Shown: positions 27,438 to 38,036 of the stretch, one piece after another
How the letters are laid out: each line of letters starts with the position of its first letter
How positions within the stretch are numbered: position 1 is the stretch's first letter
Source: Clostridium chrysemydis
GTDB lineage: Bacteria > Bacillota > Clostridia > Clostridiales > Clostridiaceae
Assembly: GCF_015234215.1 (NCBI RefSeq)
Contig: NZ_JADEKP010000005.1
Coordinates: forward strand, 1-64,000
Direction: 5' to 3'
Length of the DNA: 64,000 nt
Notes under the pieces: model-generated
Database searches by the model: none
Told to the model about the DNA's origin: nothing
The model's input: the letters and a program-made list of their open reading frames with translations, nothing else
Made by a program: the position numbers and the translations under genes

Positions 27438-30400
27438 TTAAGTATTTATTACTTTTACAAGCTCATCAAAAACTTCTTTAAAGAAGACTAAAACCTCTTC
27501 TTTTTTAATACTTTCTATTTTAAATTGAATTTCAGGATTATTTCCAAACTTAAGAAGGAAATTATTTTTGTATTTTTCTAAGATAATTTTGTAAGCTTTT
27601 TTATAATCTTTATCTCCCTCTTCAAATTTAAAGAATATTCCTTTAGGAGTTTCTTTGATTTCTTCTATATTTAGTGATTTTGCTTTACTCTTAATATAAG
27701 CTATATCCATTAAATTATACACAGTATCTGGAATATCTGAGTATCTATCTTCTAATTCATCTTTTATTTCCATATAGTCTGTTAAATTCTCTATAGCTGC
27801 AATCTTTTTATAAACTTCTATTTTTAAGTTTTCATCTAAGATGTAATCGCTTGGAATATAAGCATCCACCTTTAAGTCTACAGTAGTTTCAACTGGTTCT
27901 TTTGTTATCTCACCTTTTATAAGTTTTATAGTATCTTCAAGCATTCTACAATAAAGATCATAACCTATAGTTGCCATATGGCCATGCTGAGAAGAACCCA
28001 TCATATTACCTGCACCTCTTATTTCTAAGTCACGCATAGCAATCTTAAACCCTGAACCAAGTTCTGTGAAATCTTTTAAAGCTTTAAGCCTTTTTTCTGC
28101 AACTTCTGTAAGAACTTTATCTTTAGTATAAAGTAAGTAGGCGTAAGCTATTCTGTTTGATCTTCCAACCCTACCTCTTAATTGATAAAGCTGAGATAAT
28201 CCCATTTTGTCTGAGTCTGAGATTATAATAGTATTAACATTTGGCATATCTATACCTGTCTCTATTATAGTTGTACAAACTAGGACATCATATTCTCTAT
28301 CCATAAAGTTTACCATCTCGTTTTCTAGCTGCCTCTCTGTCATTCTTCCATGTGCAAAAGTTACCCTAGCTTCTGGAACTAATTCTTTAATGTAATTTGC
28401 AGCACTTTCTATAGATTCTACTCTATTATAAACAAAGAATACTTGGCCTCCTCTATTCATCTCTCTTAAAATAGCATCTCTTATAAGTTGGTCATTTTGC
28501 TCTATAACATAAGTTTGTACAGGATATCTTTCTTCTGGCGGAGTTTCTATAACTGAAATATCACGAGCACCAGTAAGTGACATATGAAGAGTTCTTGGAA
28601 TAGGCGTTGCACTTAAAGTTAAAACATCTATATTCTTTTTAAGTTCTTTTATTTTTTCTTTTTGCTTAACTCCAAACCTTTGCTCTTCGTCTATTATAAG
28701 AAGCCCTAAATCTTTAAAATTTATATCTTTTGTTACAAGCTTATGAGTACCTATCACAATATCAACATTTCCCTCTTTTGCTGCCTGAAGAGTAGCTTTT
28801 TGCTGTTTAGCTGTTCTAAATCTACTAATCATATCTATCTTAATTGGGAAATCTGAGAATCTCTTTACCATGTTTTTGAAGTGCTGCTCAGCTAAGATAG
28901 TTGTAGGAACTAAAAATGCTACCTGCTTCCCATCCATAACAGCTTTAAAAGCAGCTCTTACAGCTACTTCTGTCTTACCGTATCCAACGTCTCCACAAAG
29001 AAGCCTATCCATAACTTTTGTAGATTCCATATCTTCTTTTATTTCTTCTAAAGAAGTTAATTGATCCGGCGTTTCTTCGTGTGGGAACTCGTCTTCAAAC
29101 TGCCTTTGCCACTCTGTGTCTTTTGAGAATTTATATCCCTTTATAGTTGACCTTGTAGCATAAAGCTTTACTAAATCTTCTGCTATCTCGTTTATAGATT
29201 TTTTTACTTTTATTTTGGCCTTTTGCCACTCTGTTCCCCCAAGCTTATTAACTTTTGGAGTTTTTCCTTCACTTCCTATATATTTTTGAACTAAGTCTAG
29301 TTGCTCAACAGGAACATATAATTTATCACCTTTTTGATAAACTATATCTAAATAGTCACGGGTATTACCCCCTACTTCTATTTGTTTTATTCCCTTATAC
29401 ACACCAACACCATGGTTAACGTGTACTACATAATCCCCTATTTTAAGTTCTGCAAAGGAGTTTATTTTTGAGACACCTTTTTTATTTCGGTTTCTCCTTT
29501 TAAGCTTTTTCTTAGCTTCTCCAAAAACTTCTTTATCTGATATTAGACATACTTTACTTTCTGGAAATTCAAAGCCTTTAGAAAGATTTCCAAAAGTAAT
29601 TACAACTTCTCCAAATTGTATATCTTTAACATCATCTTTGTATGCACTTTCAATCCCTCTATCTCTTAAAGTTTCTACAAACCTTTCACCTCTAGTTCTT
29701 GTCCCCGAAAGTAAAAGCGTTTTATATCCACTTTCTTTTTTCCTTTTTATTTCGTCTATCAATATATCAAGTTGTCCTTGATAATTATGAAGCGTCATTT
29801 GAGTTATATTTACTATAGATAGAGGTTTTAAATGAGACCTCGTCTTTTTAAACACATCTAAAGTTAAAAGTCTTGAGTCTTCAAAATTATCTATAACTTT
29901 TTCTAAATCTAATAGTAAATTACCTTGAGATGGTAATATATTTCCTTTTTGAAGGAACATAGAATAATTTTCTCTAAATTCAATATAAGTGCTATCTAGT
30001 TTTCCTAAACATCTTTCTGTATCATCAATTATTACGTTATAACCTTTGAAATAATCAAAAAGAGTTTCTAATTCCTCATAGAAAAATGGTAAGTAAGAAT
30101 CTATAGTTTCGAAGCTACCTGTAGTTTTTAAGCTTTCTATGTTAGCTAAAGTTATTTCTTCAAGTCTTGAATTTCTTTCTTTATCCTTACTTCCTTTTAA
30201 AGCTTCTGATAGCTCACCCTTGATTTTTTCTATGCCACTATCTATGTTTTCTTCTGTAAGTATAACTTCTTTTGCAGGAAATATATTTACTTCTTGAACT
30301 TTTTCTATACTTCTTTGAGACTCTACATTAAATGTTCTTATAGAGTCTATTTCATCACCAAAAAGCTCTACTCTATAAGGATAAGTTGCGTCAGCTGGAT

Positions 30401-30950
30401 ATATATCTAATATACCACCTCTTAAAGTGAACTCTCCCTTTCCTTCAACCATCTCTACTCTTTCATAACCACTTTCAACTAAGACTTTACTTATGTTATT
30501 AAAGTTAACCTCTTCGTTAATTCTTAATTTAAGCCTGCTGTTTTCGTAGTATTTTATAGGAGTATACATAGCTGCAAAAGCCTCTATAGATGTAACTATT
30601 ATCTTTTTGCCTTTATTTAAAATTTCTTTTATAACTTTTAATCTAGCCCATCTTAAATCTCCTGAAATTGCATCTATATTGTAAAAAACAACTTCTTTTA
30701 CTGGGAAATAATAAACGTCGTTTGTATAAAAACTAAGATCTTCATAAAGATTTTTAGCTTCCATATCATTATGCGTAACTACAACTAAAGGCTTATCTTC
30801 CTCTTCGTAGATAGCGTTAATTACGTAGCTTCTACCTGAGTCTGATAAACCATAAATAGCTTGCGGATACTTATTATTCCGTATATTCTCTTTTATTTCT
30901 CCAAATTCCCTACTATCTAGCAAGGGCTTATTTAACCCTTCCAATCTCAT
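27438..30950 (-). CDS. mfd: Transcription-repair coupling factor Mfd
   Basis: Removes RNA polymerase stalled at DNA lesions and recruits UvrA. The 1170-residue protein has the usual layout: UvrB-like N-terminal module (residues 1-330), RNA-polymerase interaction domain at about 490-560 (IGDYVVHVNHGVGVYKGI), RecG-like helicase with Walker A CGDVGYGKTE (about 655) and DEEQ box (about 760), second RecA fold with GRVGRS, and the TRCF C-terminal domain from about 1010. AAGGATGG precedes the ATG. It follows pth by 16 bases, the conserved pth-mfd pair. Confidence 0.98.
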   Translation of the reverse strand: MRLEGLNKPLLDSREFGEIKENIRNNKYPQAIYGLSDSGRSYVINAIYEEEDKPLVVVTHNDMEAKNLYEDLSFYTNDVYYFPVKEVVFYNIDAISGDLRWARLKVIKEILNKGKKIIVTSIEAFAAMYTPIKYYENSRLKLRINEEVNFNNISKVLVESGYERVEMVEGKGEFTLRGGILDIYPADATYPYRVELFGDEIDSIRTFNVESQRSIEKVQEVNIFPAKEVILTEENIDSGIEKIKGELSEALKGSKDKERNSRLEEITLANIESLKTTGSFETIDSYLPFFYEELETLFDYFKGYNVIIDDTERCLGKLDSTYIEFRENYSMFLQKGNILPSQGNLLLDLEKVIDNFEDSRLLTLDVFKKTRSHLKPLSIVNITQMTLHNYQGQLDILIDEIKRKKESGYKTLLLSGTRTRGERFVETLRDRGIESAYKDDVKDIQFGEVVITFGNLSKGFEFPESKVCLISDKEVFGEAKKKLKRRNRNKKGVSKINSFAELKIGDYVVHVNHGVGVYKGIKQIEVGGNTRDYLDIVYQKGDKLYVPVEQLDLVQKYIGSEGKTPKVNKLGGTEWQKAKIKVKKSINEIAEDLVKLYATRSTIKGYKFSKDTEWQRQFEDEFPHEETPDQLTSLEEIKEDMESTKVMDRLLCGDVGYGKTEVAVRAAFKAVMDGKQVAFLVPTTILAEQHFKNMVKRFSDFPIKIDMISRFRTAKQQKATLQAAKEGNVDIVIGTHKLVTKDINFKDLGLLIIDEEQRFGVKQKEKIKELKKNIDVLTLSATPIPRTLHMSLTGARDISVIETPPEERYPVQTYVIEQNDQLIRDAILREMNRGGQVFFVYNRVESIESAANYIKELVPEARVTFAHGRMTERQLENEMVNFMDREYDVLVCTTIIETGIDMPNVNTIIISDSDKMGLSQLYQLRGRVGRSNRIAYAYLLYTKDKVLTEVAEKRLKALKDFTELGSGFKIAMRDLEIRGAGNMMGSSQHGHMATIGYDLYCRMLEDTIKLIKGEITKEPVETTVDLKVDAYIPSDYILDENLKIEVYKKIAAIENLTDYMEIKDELEDRYSDIPDTVYNLMDIAYIKSKAKSLNIEEIKETPKGIFFKFEEGDKDYKKAYKIILEKYKNNFLLKFGNNPEIQFKIESIKKEEVLVFFKEVFDELVKVINT

Positions 30951-30966
30951 TTCTTATACACCATCC

Positions 30967-31542
30967 TTAAACAGTTTTATTTGCACTAAACCCATTAAAA
31001 TCGTTCATAGCTTTTTTTGAATCTTCTTTTATAACACATTCTGTAGCCTTTGAAGTAGCTTCTAAGCTCTCTTCTAAGACTTCTAACTCTTCTTTAGAAA
31101 AAGTTCCAAGCACGTGATTTACTAAATCACCTTTAGGTTGTCCTACCCCTACTTTAATTCTTGGGAACTCGTTAGTTCCTAGGTGATTTATTATGCTTTT
31201 AATTCCGTTATGACCACCTGCACTACCCTTTTCTCTTATTCTAAGTTTTCCTATATCTAAGCTTATGTCATCGTAGATAACTAATATGTCTTCATTAGTT
31301 AATTTATAAAAATCAACCACTTCTCTAACAGACTCACCGCTTAAATTCATAAATGTAGTTGGCTTTAAAAGGATAACTTTTTCACTTCCTATAAACCCTT
31401 CACCATACTCACCTTTAAATTTTGCCCTATTTACGTCTATATTATACTTTTTTGCTATATTATCTATAGCTTCAAATCCAATATTATGTCTTGTATTTTT
31501 ATATTTGCTACCAGGATTACCTAGTCCTACTATTAAAAACAT
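30967..31542 (-). CDS. pth: Peptidyl-tRNA hydrolase
   Basis: Recycles tRNA from peptidyl-tRNAs that drop off the ribosome. The 191-residue protein shows [25 protein letters not shown], with the catalytic His in TRHNIGF (residue 20), [15 protein letters not shown], the Asp-containing [15 protein letters not shown] and [17 protein letters not shown] precedes the ATG. It heads the pth-mfd-prsA run; the HtrA-like gene upstream ends at a terminator, so a separate promoter is likely. Confidence 0.97.
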   Translation of the reverse strand: MFLIVGLGNPGSKYKNTRHNIGFEAIDNIAKKYNIDVNRAKFKGEYGEGFIGSEKVILLKPTTFMNLSGESVREVVDFYKLTNEDILVIYDDISLDIGKLRIREKGSAGGHNGIKSIINHLGTNEFPRIKVGVGQPKGDLVNHVLGTFSKEELEVLEESLEATSKATECVIKEDSKKAMNDFNGFSANKTV

Positions 31543-31640
31543 AAAACTTCTCCTCTTCTTAAATATAATTTGTTATCTTATATTTTTATCCTAAATTTTT
31601 ATAATATACTTCTTTATATTATACTAATTTTTAACAATAA

Positions 31641-31668
31641 TAAAGAGACTTTTAAAAAAGTCTCTTTA
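31641..31668 (-). terminator. Terminator of the RR-HK-HtrA-like operon
   Basis: Hairpin TAAAGAGACTT / AAGTCTCTTTA at the stop of the HtrA-like gene, followed on the minus strand by TTATTGTT. Confidence 0.7.
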
Positions 31669-32745
31669 CTACATTTTCATATCTATTTCTATTTCTTTTC
31701 CGTCTCTAAGTATCTTGCATTTTACTTTGTCACCAGGTTTTATCTTATCAAGTGTATTTTTAAACTTATCTATAGTATTAACAGCTGTACCATTTATACT
31801 AACTATTATGTCAGTCGGCTTTATGCCAGCCTCATATCCTATACCATTTTCACTTAAATTAGTTACATAAAATCCGGCTCCAGTTTGAAGTTCAGCACCT
31901 TTTAATCCAAGTTTATTTGAAGTTTCTATTATAGAGTCTATACTTTCTTTAATAGCATCTACACCTATAGAGAAGTATAAATTTTGATCGTTTAATTCCT
32001 TAGTAGCAATTCTGCTATTTAAACCTATAAACTCTCCTTTACTATTACATAAAGGACCTCCATAATTTTCTCCATTCATAACTGCATTAGTTTGAATAAC
32101 TGAATAGTATTCACCATCTATAGTAACTCTATGGTTTCTTGAAGTTACTATACCAGGTGTTATTAATCCTACATAATTATCTCCTGTAGAATTCCCTAGC
32201 GCAAAAACTAATTGCCCTTCTTTTACATCGTTTATATCTGCAAATTTAATAGGAATTAATTCTGCATGAGTTATTTTTACAAGAGCTAAGTCTGTTTCTT
32301 CGTTGTGTCCTAAAAGAGTTGCCTTTATAGGTTTAACTCCCTTGTTTGGAAGTTTTACGTATATATCTTTGAAATCTTTTATACTAGAGTAATTAGTTAA
32401 AATTATTCCAGTAGAATCAATTATAACACCACTTGTATTATCTCTATTAATCTCACTCTTTTCTAATCCTTTTTCAGATTTACCGATTGAGACTATAGAT
32501 GGACCAACTGCATTAATAACATCCTTGGCATCACTACTAGTTCCTTTGTAATTAAATAAATTTGATTTAACATTAGAACTATTACCTTGAGCTTCCATTT
32601 TTTTGAATATATATCTTGATGTAATTGCACCCGTTACTATCGATACACCTATTACAACTAATATAATTAAGATGATGTATTTGGTTAATGTTTGATTTTT
32701 ATTAGTAATTTCTATCTTACCAATTCTATTTTCATTTTCTTTCAT
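31669..32745 (-). CDS. HtrA/DegP-like protein with lost catalytic residues (pseudoprotease)
   Basis: Membrane-anchored S1C-family protein of 358 residues. A cytoplasmic tail and one transmembrane helix (about 22-44) precede a trypsin-fold domain (about 72-250) and a C-terminal PDZ domain (about 262-356: GAGFYVTNLSENGIGYEAGIKPTDIIVSINGTAV). The fold is well kept, but the His of the usual TNNHV is Ser120 (ILTNYSSI) and the nucleophile of GNSGG is Tyr228 (ENYGGPL). Asp152 (TDLALVKI) remains. The protein therefore should not cleave peptides and may be a sensor or scaffold. It follows the kinase gene by 16 bases in one operon, recalling CssRS-HtrA in Bacillus. Confidence 0.88.
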   Translation of the reverse strand: MKENENRIGKIEITNKNQTLTKYIILIILVVIGVSIVTGAITSRYIFKKMEAQGNSSNVKSNLFNYKGTSSDAKDVINAVGPSIVSIGKSEKGLEKSEINRDNTSGVIIDSTGIILTNYSSIKDFKDIYVKLPNKGVKPIKATLLGHNEETDLALVKITHAELIPIKFADINDVKEGQLVFALGNSTGDNYVGLITPGIVTSRNHRVTIDGEYYSVIQTNAVMNGENYGGPLCNSKGEFIGLNSRIATKELNDQNLYFSIGVDAIKESIDSIIETSNKLGLKGAELQTGAGFYVTNLSENGIGYEAGIKPTDIIVSINGTAVNTIDKFKNTLDKIKPGDKVKCKILRDGKEIEIDMKM

Positions 32746-32761
32746 ATCTTATCACCAATTT

Positions 32762-34180
32762 TTATATTTTACTTAATGTGAAAGTAAATTCTACACCATT
32801 ATCTTTGTAGTTTTCAACCCAAATGTCCTCATTGTGTTCTGTCAAAATAAGTCTTACTATTGGTAACCCAAGTCCAGTACTTATCTTGTTAGTCCTAGAT
32901 TCATCAACCTTATAGAATCTATCCCAAATCTTAACTCGTTGTTCTTGATTTAGTGTTGGACCATCGTTATATATGCTTACGAATACTTTATCGCCTTTAG
33001 ATTTAGTGTTTATTCTGATTTCTCCATTTTCGTGTCCATACTTAAGCGCATTATCTAAAAGATTTGTAATTACTTGCGTAATCCTATCCATATCTCCCAT
33101 TACGTATTGGTGCGCGTTTTCTAATGTAACGTTAACGTGAATTCCTTTTTTTCTAATTGTACCTTCAAACTTAGCAAGGCATTGTCTTATAAGAACGCTT
33201 ATATCAAGTTCTTGCATATTAAGTTTTATCTTACCTGTTTCCATAGCTGATAGATCTAATAAATCATTTATAAGTCTTGATAGTCTATCTGTTTCATCAT
33301 AAACAATTTTTAGATAATAACCCTCTTTATCTTTAGGGATTACTCCATCTAATATACCTGAAATAAATCCTTTAATAGAAGTTATAGGCGAACGCAATTC
33401 ATGTGAAACATTTGATATAAAGGCTCTTCTGTTTGAGTCTATTTGCCTTAAAGATTCAGCCATTATATTAAATGATTCTGCAAGTTCTCCAATTTCATCA
33501 TTAGATATTATTTCGAGTCTTGAATCAACATCCCCACTTGCAAGCTTCCTAGCTGCTGTAGTTATCTTTGTTAGTGGCATAGTTAACTTTCGTTTACCAT
33601 ATGAATAAACAATTATTGATCCTATTATAATAGCAATCACTGCAGTTATCCAAATAACTTCGTTTACTTTAAATATTTCACTATTTATGCTATCCATTGA
33701 GGTAGTCATAACTATAGTTCCACTAAAGTATTTACCATTAAAAATAGGCTTCATAAATACATATCCTTTTCCCGAATCATCAGCTTTTTGACTGTAAGAT
33801 ATACTTTGACCTTTTTTTAGTAAATCCATTTGTTCTTTACTTATTCCAAGGTGTGAATATGTATATTTTTCATCTTTTTCATTTGATACTGCATAGACGT
33901 ATCCCATATTATCTGTAATGAATATATCTGCATCAACAGCACTCCCTACGAAATCAATAACGTTATTAAGAGTTGTTAAGTTAGAACTTTTATCTAATGT
34001 CAAATAAGATATCGCCGCATTTTCTATTATTAAACTTTGTTTATCTAATTCACTTTTCTTTTGGTTAAAATAGTACTGCTTAAACCAAAAAGATAGAGTT
34101 CCTGCAACTAATATAGTGCTAGCTGCTAAAATCAAGGTAAAAGTTAGTATTAGTTTATAAACTAAACTATTCTTCTTCAT
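32762..34180 (-). CDS. Sensor histidine kinase, HAMP type
   Basis: Membrane kinase of 472 residues. Two transmembrane helices (about 9-31 and 172-194) flank an external domain of about 140 residues, followed by HAMP (about 195-245), the H-box ISNVSHELRSPITSIKG (phospho-His at about 259), N-box TNLLDNALKYG and G-box GLGLPIVRLI. ATG follows the response regulator stop after one base (TAGGATG), with GAGGTG inside the regulator gene, so the two are translationally coupled. The external signal is unknown; the HtrA-like partner suggests envelope stress. Confidence 0.93.
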   Translation of the reverse strand: MKKNSLVYKLILTFTLILAASTILVAGTLSFWFKQYYFNQKKSELDKQSLIIENAAISYLTLDKSSNLTTLNNVIDFVGSAVDADIFITDNMGYVYAVSNEKDEKYTYSHLGISKEQMDLLKKGQSISYSQKADDSGKGYVFMKPIFNGKYFSGTIVMTTSMDSINSEIFKVNEVIWITAVIAIIIGSIIVYSYGKRKLTMPLTKITTAARKLASGDVDSRLEIISNDEIGELAESFNIMAESLRQIDSNRRAFISNVSHELRSPITSIKGFISGILDGVIPKDKEGYYLKIVYDETDRLSRLINDLLDLSAMETGKIKLNMQELDISVLIRQCLAKFEGTIRKKGIHVNVTLENAHQYVMGDMDRITQVITNLLDNALKYGHENGEIRINTKSKGDKVFVSIYNDGPTLNQEQRVKIWDRFYKVDESRTNKISTGLGLPIVRLILTEHNEDIWVENYKDNGVEFTFTLSKI

Positions 34181-34181
34181 C

Positions 34182-34868
34182 CTATTTCACCTCGAATTTA
34201 TATCCTACTCCCCAAACTGTTTCTATTTGCCATGTATCTCCTGAATGTAATTTTTCTCTAAGTCTCTTGACATGTACGTCTACAGTTCTTGAGTCGCCTG
34301 GGTAATCGTACCCCCAAACTTCACATAAAAGTTGTTCTCTTGTAAATACTCTATTCTTATTGCAAGCTAAGTAGTAAAGTAGTTCAAATTCTTTAGGTGG
34401 CATTTTAACTTCATTGTTTTTATAAATTACCTTGTATGAATTTGCATCGATTGTTAGATCGTTGTATTGAATTACTTCTTTGTTTGTGTTGTCTGCTGTA
34501 TATCTTCTCATAACAGCTTTCACTCTAGCTAATAGTTCTTTTGGTTCAAATGGTTTAACTATATAATCATCTGCACCAAGTTCTAAAGCTAAAACCTTAT
34601 CAAAAGTATCACCTTTTGCTGTTAACATTATTACAGGTGTTGTTCCTTCTTTTCTTATCCATTTTAAAACATCTATTCCATCGATGTTTGGAATCATAAC
34701 GTCAAGTAAAACTATATCTGGTTTATATTCTAAGAATATATCCTCAGCTTCCTTTCCGTTGTTTGCAATTTTTGTATCATAACCTGCACTTTTAACATAC
34801 ATGTTTATGACTTCACAAATATTTTCATCATCGTCTACTATTAAAACTTTTCCTAATACGCCCTCCAT
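34182..34868 (-). CDS. OmpR/PhoB-family response regulator
   Basis: Two-domain regulator of 228 residues. The receiver domain (4-118) has the acidic pair VDDDE, phospho-acceptor Asp in IVLLDVMIPNIDGID (about residue 55), conserved Thr in VIMLTAKGD and Lys in DYIVKPFEPKELLARV. The C-terminal winged helix (about 132-228) has LLYYLACNKNRVFTREQLLCEVWGYDYPGDSRTVDVHVKRLREKL-type features. GGAGGTG lies seven bases before the ATG. First gene of the operon with the kinase and HtrA-like gene; target genes cannot be named from the sequence. Confidence 0.95.
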   Translation of the reverse strand: MEGVLGKVLIVDDDENICEVINMYVKSAGYDTKIANNGKEAEDIFLEYKPDIVLLDVMIPNIDGIDVLKWIRKEGTTPVIMLTAKGDTFDKVLALELGADDYIVKPFEPKELLARVKAVMRRYTADNTNKEVIQYNDLTIDANSYKVIYKNNEVKMPPKEFELLYYLACNKNRVFTREQLLCEVWGYDYPGDSRTVDVHVKRLREKLHSGDTWQIETVWGVGYKFEVK

Positions 34869-35032
34869 ATTAGCACCTCCATATATTTTAAATATAATAT
34901 TTTAAAAACTTATATTTTTGTTTAACTATCCATTATAAATTTATCATTAATTAAGTATCATTAGTATAGTTTTATCTAATAAGTTACAAATTATTAACCA
35001 TATATATGAAATTATTTAAATTTATAAAATTA

Positions 35033-35070
35033 GGCTGCACCATACATAAAAAATTATGTAGTGTGCAGCC
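35033..35070 (-). terminator. Terminator of glmU-prs
   Basis: Long hairpin GGCTGCAC(CATACATA) / TATGTAGTGTGCAGCC after the prs stop, followed on the minus strand by TAATTTTATAAATTT. Confidence 0.8.
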
Positions 35071-35087
35071 TCTAAAATAAAATAGCC

Positions 35088-36056
35088 TTATTTTTGCATT
35101 TCGAATAATTTACTTATTGGTTTGTCATCATATATTCTTTGAATTGCTTCAGCAAATAATGGTGCTACTGAAAGTGATGTGAATAATTCAGTATTTGTTC
35201 CTTCTGGTAATTTTATAGTATTAAGCATTACTAATTTCTCTATTGCAGAATCAGTAATTCTTTCAAATGCTGGTCCTGATAATACACCGTGTGTACAACA
35301 CGCATATACTTTAGTTGCTCCTAATTCTTTAAGAGCATTTGCAGCATTTGCTATAGTTCCAGCTGTATCTATCATATCATCTATTAAGATACATCTCTTA
35401 CCTTCAACGTCCCCAATTATATTCATTATTTCTGATACATTTGCTTTTGGTCTTCTTTTATCGATTATTGCTATAGGTGCATGTAAGTAATCTGCGAACT
35501 TTCTTGCTCTAGTTACACTTCCTAAATCTGGTGATACAACAACTACATCTTCTTTATCATCTAAATCCATTTCGTTTACGAAATATTCAGCAAGGATTGG
35601 TGACCCTACTAAGTGATCTACTGGTATATTGAAGTATCCTTGAATTTGTGCAGCATGTAAATCCATAGTAAGAACTCTGTCTGCTCCTGCTGTAGTTAAA
35701 AGGTCAGCAACTAACTTAGCTGTTATTGGATCTCTTGACTTAGCTTTTCTGTCTTGTCTTGCATATCCATAGTATGGCATAACTGCTGTTATTCTACCTG
35801 CTGATGCTCTTTTAAATGCATCTATCATTATTAATAGTTCCATTAAGTTGTTGTTAACTGGAGAACAAGTTGATTGAACTATAAATACGTCAGCACCTCT
35901 TACAGTTTCTCCGATATTTATTGCTATTTCCCCATCACTGAAAGTTCCTACTTGAGCCTTACCTATTTCTAATCCCAATATTTTTGCTATTTCCTCTGCT
36001 AATTCTGGGTGTGAATTACCTGTGAATATTTTGATATTCTTTCCATGATTAATCAT
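35088..36056 (-). CDS. prs: Ribose-phosphate pyrophosphokinase (PRPP synthetase)
   Basis: Makes PRPP from ribose 5-phosphate and ATP for purine, pyrimidine, His, Trp and NAD synthesis. The 322-residue class I enzyme has [15 protein letters not shown], the flexible/ATP region [37 protein letters not shown] and the PRPP loop [14 protein letters not shown] (about residue 224). GAGGAGG precedes the ATG. It follows glmU by 57 bases, the same pair as in Bacillus. PRPP is also the effector sensed by PurR, encoded nearby. Confidence 0.98.
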   Translation of the reverse strand: MINHGKNIKIFTGNSHPELAEEIAKILGLEIGKAQVGTFSDGEIAINIGETVRGADVFIVQSTCSPVNNNLMELLIMIDAFKRASAGRITAVMPYYGYARQDRKAKSRDPITAKLVADLLTTAGADRVLTMDLHAAQIQGYFNIPVDHLVGSPILAEYFVNEMDLDDKEDVVVVSPDLGSVTRARKFADYLHAPIAIIDKRRPKANVSEIMNIIGDVEGKRCILIDDMIDTAGTIANAANALKELGATKVYACCTHGVLSGPAFERITDSAIEKLVMLNTIKLPEGTNTELFTSLSVAPLFAEAIQRIYDDKPISKLFEMQK

Positions 36057-36113
36057 AATCTATGAAGACCTCCTCAATATTTTAGCTATTATTAGTTTAT
36101 ATAATAAAATTTA

Positions 36114-37484
36114 TTATTTCATTAGTCCTTTTTTAGAAACCCATCCTTTGATGTTTCTTTGCTTAGCTCTTGCTACAGCTAAAGCACCTTCTTCTACTTC
36201 TGATGTTATAGTTGAACCTGCTGCTATATAAGTATTATCGTTAACTTTTACTGGAGACACTAAGTTTGTGTTACATCCTATGAAACTATGATCACCTATT
36301 ATTGTTTTGTGTTTTTTAGTTCCATCGTAATTTACTATTACTGTTCCACAACCAAAGTTACATTCTTTTCCTACTTCTGCATCACCAATATAAGTTAAGT
36401 GTGATACCTTAGTTCCATCTCCTATAGATGATTTTTTAACTTCAACGAAGTCACCAATCTTAACTTTTTCACCTATAGTACTTTCTGGTCTTATATAAGC
36501 AAATGGACCAACAGTAGTATTTTTTCCTACTTTACTTTCAAGTATTACTGATGACTCAACATTTACATTATCTTCTATAACGCTGTCTTTTATTCTTGAG
36601 TTTGGCATAATTGTGCAAAACTCTCCGATTTTAGTATTACCTTCTAATACAACGTTTGGATAGATTATTGTATCTTTTGCTATTTCTACATCAGCACCTA
36701 TATATGTTGATTTTGGATCTATTAAAGTTACCCCATTTTCTAAATGTGATAAGTTTATTCTTTTTCTTAAAATTTCTTCTGCTTCAGCAAGTTGAACTCT
36801 TGAGTTTACTCCTATAGTATCTTCGTAATCTGTAACAACTGCCCCAACTTTTTTACCTTCTGATTTGAATATTCCAATAACGTCTGTTAAGTAATATTCT
36901 CCTTGTTCGTTGTTGTTTGATAGTTTATCTAAAGCTTCTATAAGCTCTTCTATATCAAAGCAATACATTGCTGCGTTCATTTCATTTACTAATAATTCTT
37001 CTTCGCTGCAATCTTTATGCTCAACAATTTTAAGTACAAAACCATCTTCATCTCTTATGATTCTTCCGTATCCTGTAGGGTCTTCAACCATTGCACTTAA
37101 AAGCGTTGCTGAATTATTATTTTCTTCGTGTTCTTTTATAAGTTCTAAAACAGTACTTTCTTTAGTTAATGGAGCATCCCCTGCAAAAACTATAACTGTT
37201 CCTTTTTTACCTTTTAGGAAATCAATAGCACACTTAGCTGCGTGTCCTGTTCCTAATTGTTCATTTTGTAGTGAATAAGAAACATTTCTGCTTTCTGTTC
37301 CTTTTTTAACTAACTCAGCACCTTTTCCTATAATTACATTAACATCTTCGATGTTAGCTTTTCTCATATTATCTATTACGTGGTTCACCATTTCTTTTCC
37401 GCAAACTTTGTGTAATACCTTAGGTAAATCTGATTTAATTCTCTTCCCTTGTCCTGCCGCAAGTATTAATGCGCATTTATACAT
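36114..37484 (-). CDS. glmU: Bifunctional GlmU (GlcNAc-1-P uridyltransferase / GlcN-1-P acetyltransferase)
   Basis: Makes UDP-GlcNAc for peptidoglycan. The 456-residue protein has an N-terminal nucleotidyltransferase domain ([26 protein letters not shown], residues 6-31; FAGDAPLT) and a C-terminal left-handed beta-helix acetyltransferase from about 250 (repeated hexapeptides; [50 protein letters not shown]). AGGTGG precedes the ATG. It has its own promoter and is cotranscribed with prs. Confidence 0.98.
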   Translation of the reverse strand: MYKCALILAAGQGKRIKSDLPKVLHKVCGKEMVNHVIDNMRKANIEDVNVIIGKGAELVKKGTESRNVSYSLQNEQLGTGHAAKCAIDFLKGKKGTVIVFAGDAPLTKESTVLELIKEHEENNNSATLLSAMVEDPTGYGRIIRDEDGFVLKIVEHKDCSEEELLVNEMNAAMYCFDIEELIEALDKLSNNNEQGEYYLTDVIGIFKSEGKKVGAVVTDYEDTIGVNSRVQLAEAEEILRKRINLSHLENGVTLIDPKSTYIGADVEIAKDTIIYPNVVLEGNTKIGEFCTIMPNSRIKDSVIEDNVNVESSVILESKVGKNTTVGPFAYIRPESTIGEKVKIGDFVEVKKSSIGDGTKVSHLTYIGDAEVGKECNFGCGTVIVNYDGTKKHKTIIGDHSFIGCNTNLVSPVKVNDNTYIAAGSTITSEVEEGALAVARAKQRNIKGWVSKKGLMK

Positions 37485-37572
37485 TTTACCACCTCTATTA
37501 TGACGAATATTTACATAATAGTATATATTATTTGATTTAGTGTATACACCATTATAATCATATACCTTTATA

Positions 37573-37601
37573 ATTATATTTCAAACATCTCAGTATTTCA
37601 A
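37573..37601 (-). promoter_or_regulatory. Probable promoter of glmU-prs
   Basis: On the minus strand TTGAAA (37596-37601) and TATAAT (37573-37578) are 17 bases apart, about 90 bases before the glmU start. Confidence 0.72.
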
Positions 37602-37690
37602 CCTCGCAAACTAGGCTTTAATCAATTTTTCCTTACTATTTATAAGAGTTTAATCAAAAATATTCGCTTTTTTGTACAAAACAAAAAAAT

Positions 37691-37712
37691 AAAAGGGTAT
37701 TACTACCCTTTT
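37691..37712 (-). terminator. Terminator of spoVG
   Basis: Hairpin AAAAGGGTA / TACCCTTTT followed on the minus strand by ATTTTTTTGT. Confidence 0.85.
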
Positions 37713-37721
37713 ATCACTGAT

Positions 37722-38003
37722 TTAATCTTCACTTACTTCATTTTCTTCTTGTAATGCTTCTTCATATGCTTTTAGTATCGCTTTTTGAATAGTCTCTCTA
37801 GCGTCTGTGTTTATAGGATGTGCTATATCCTTAAACTCTCCATCGGGTGTCTTTCTACTTGGCATAGCGATAAATAGTCCGTTCTGCCCCTCGATTACTT
37901 TAATGTCGTGTACAACAAATTGCTCATCAAAAGTTACAGAAACGATTGCTTTCATTTTTCCATCCGTAGTTATCTTTCTTATTCTTACGTCTGTTATTTG
38001 CAT
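37722..38003 (-). CDS. spoVG: Regulatory protein SpoVG
   Basis: Small conserved regulator of 93 residues, reported in other Firmicutes to bind nucleic acid and to affect asymmetric division and virulence genes. It matches the family from [11 protein letters not shown] through [21 protein letters not shown]-type sequence, [24 protein letters not shown] and a C-terminal helix; the acidic tail is variable. CTGGAGGTG precedes the ATG. A full sigma-H consensus promoter lies immediately upstream, as in Bacillus. It lies downstream of purR. Confidence 0.97.
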   Translation of the reverse strand: MQITDVRIRKITTDGKMKAIVSVTFDEQFVVHDIKVIEGQNGLFIAMPSRKTPDGEFKDIAHPINTDARETIQKAILKAYEEALQEENEVSED

Positions 38004-38036
38004 TTAACTACACCTCCAGTTGCCTTGATGGTATTA

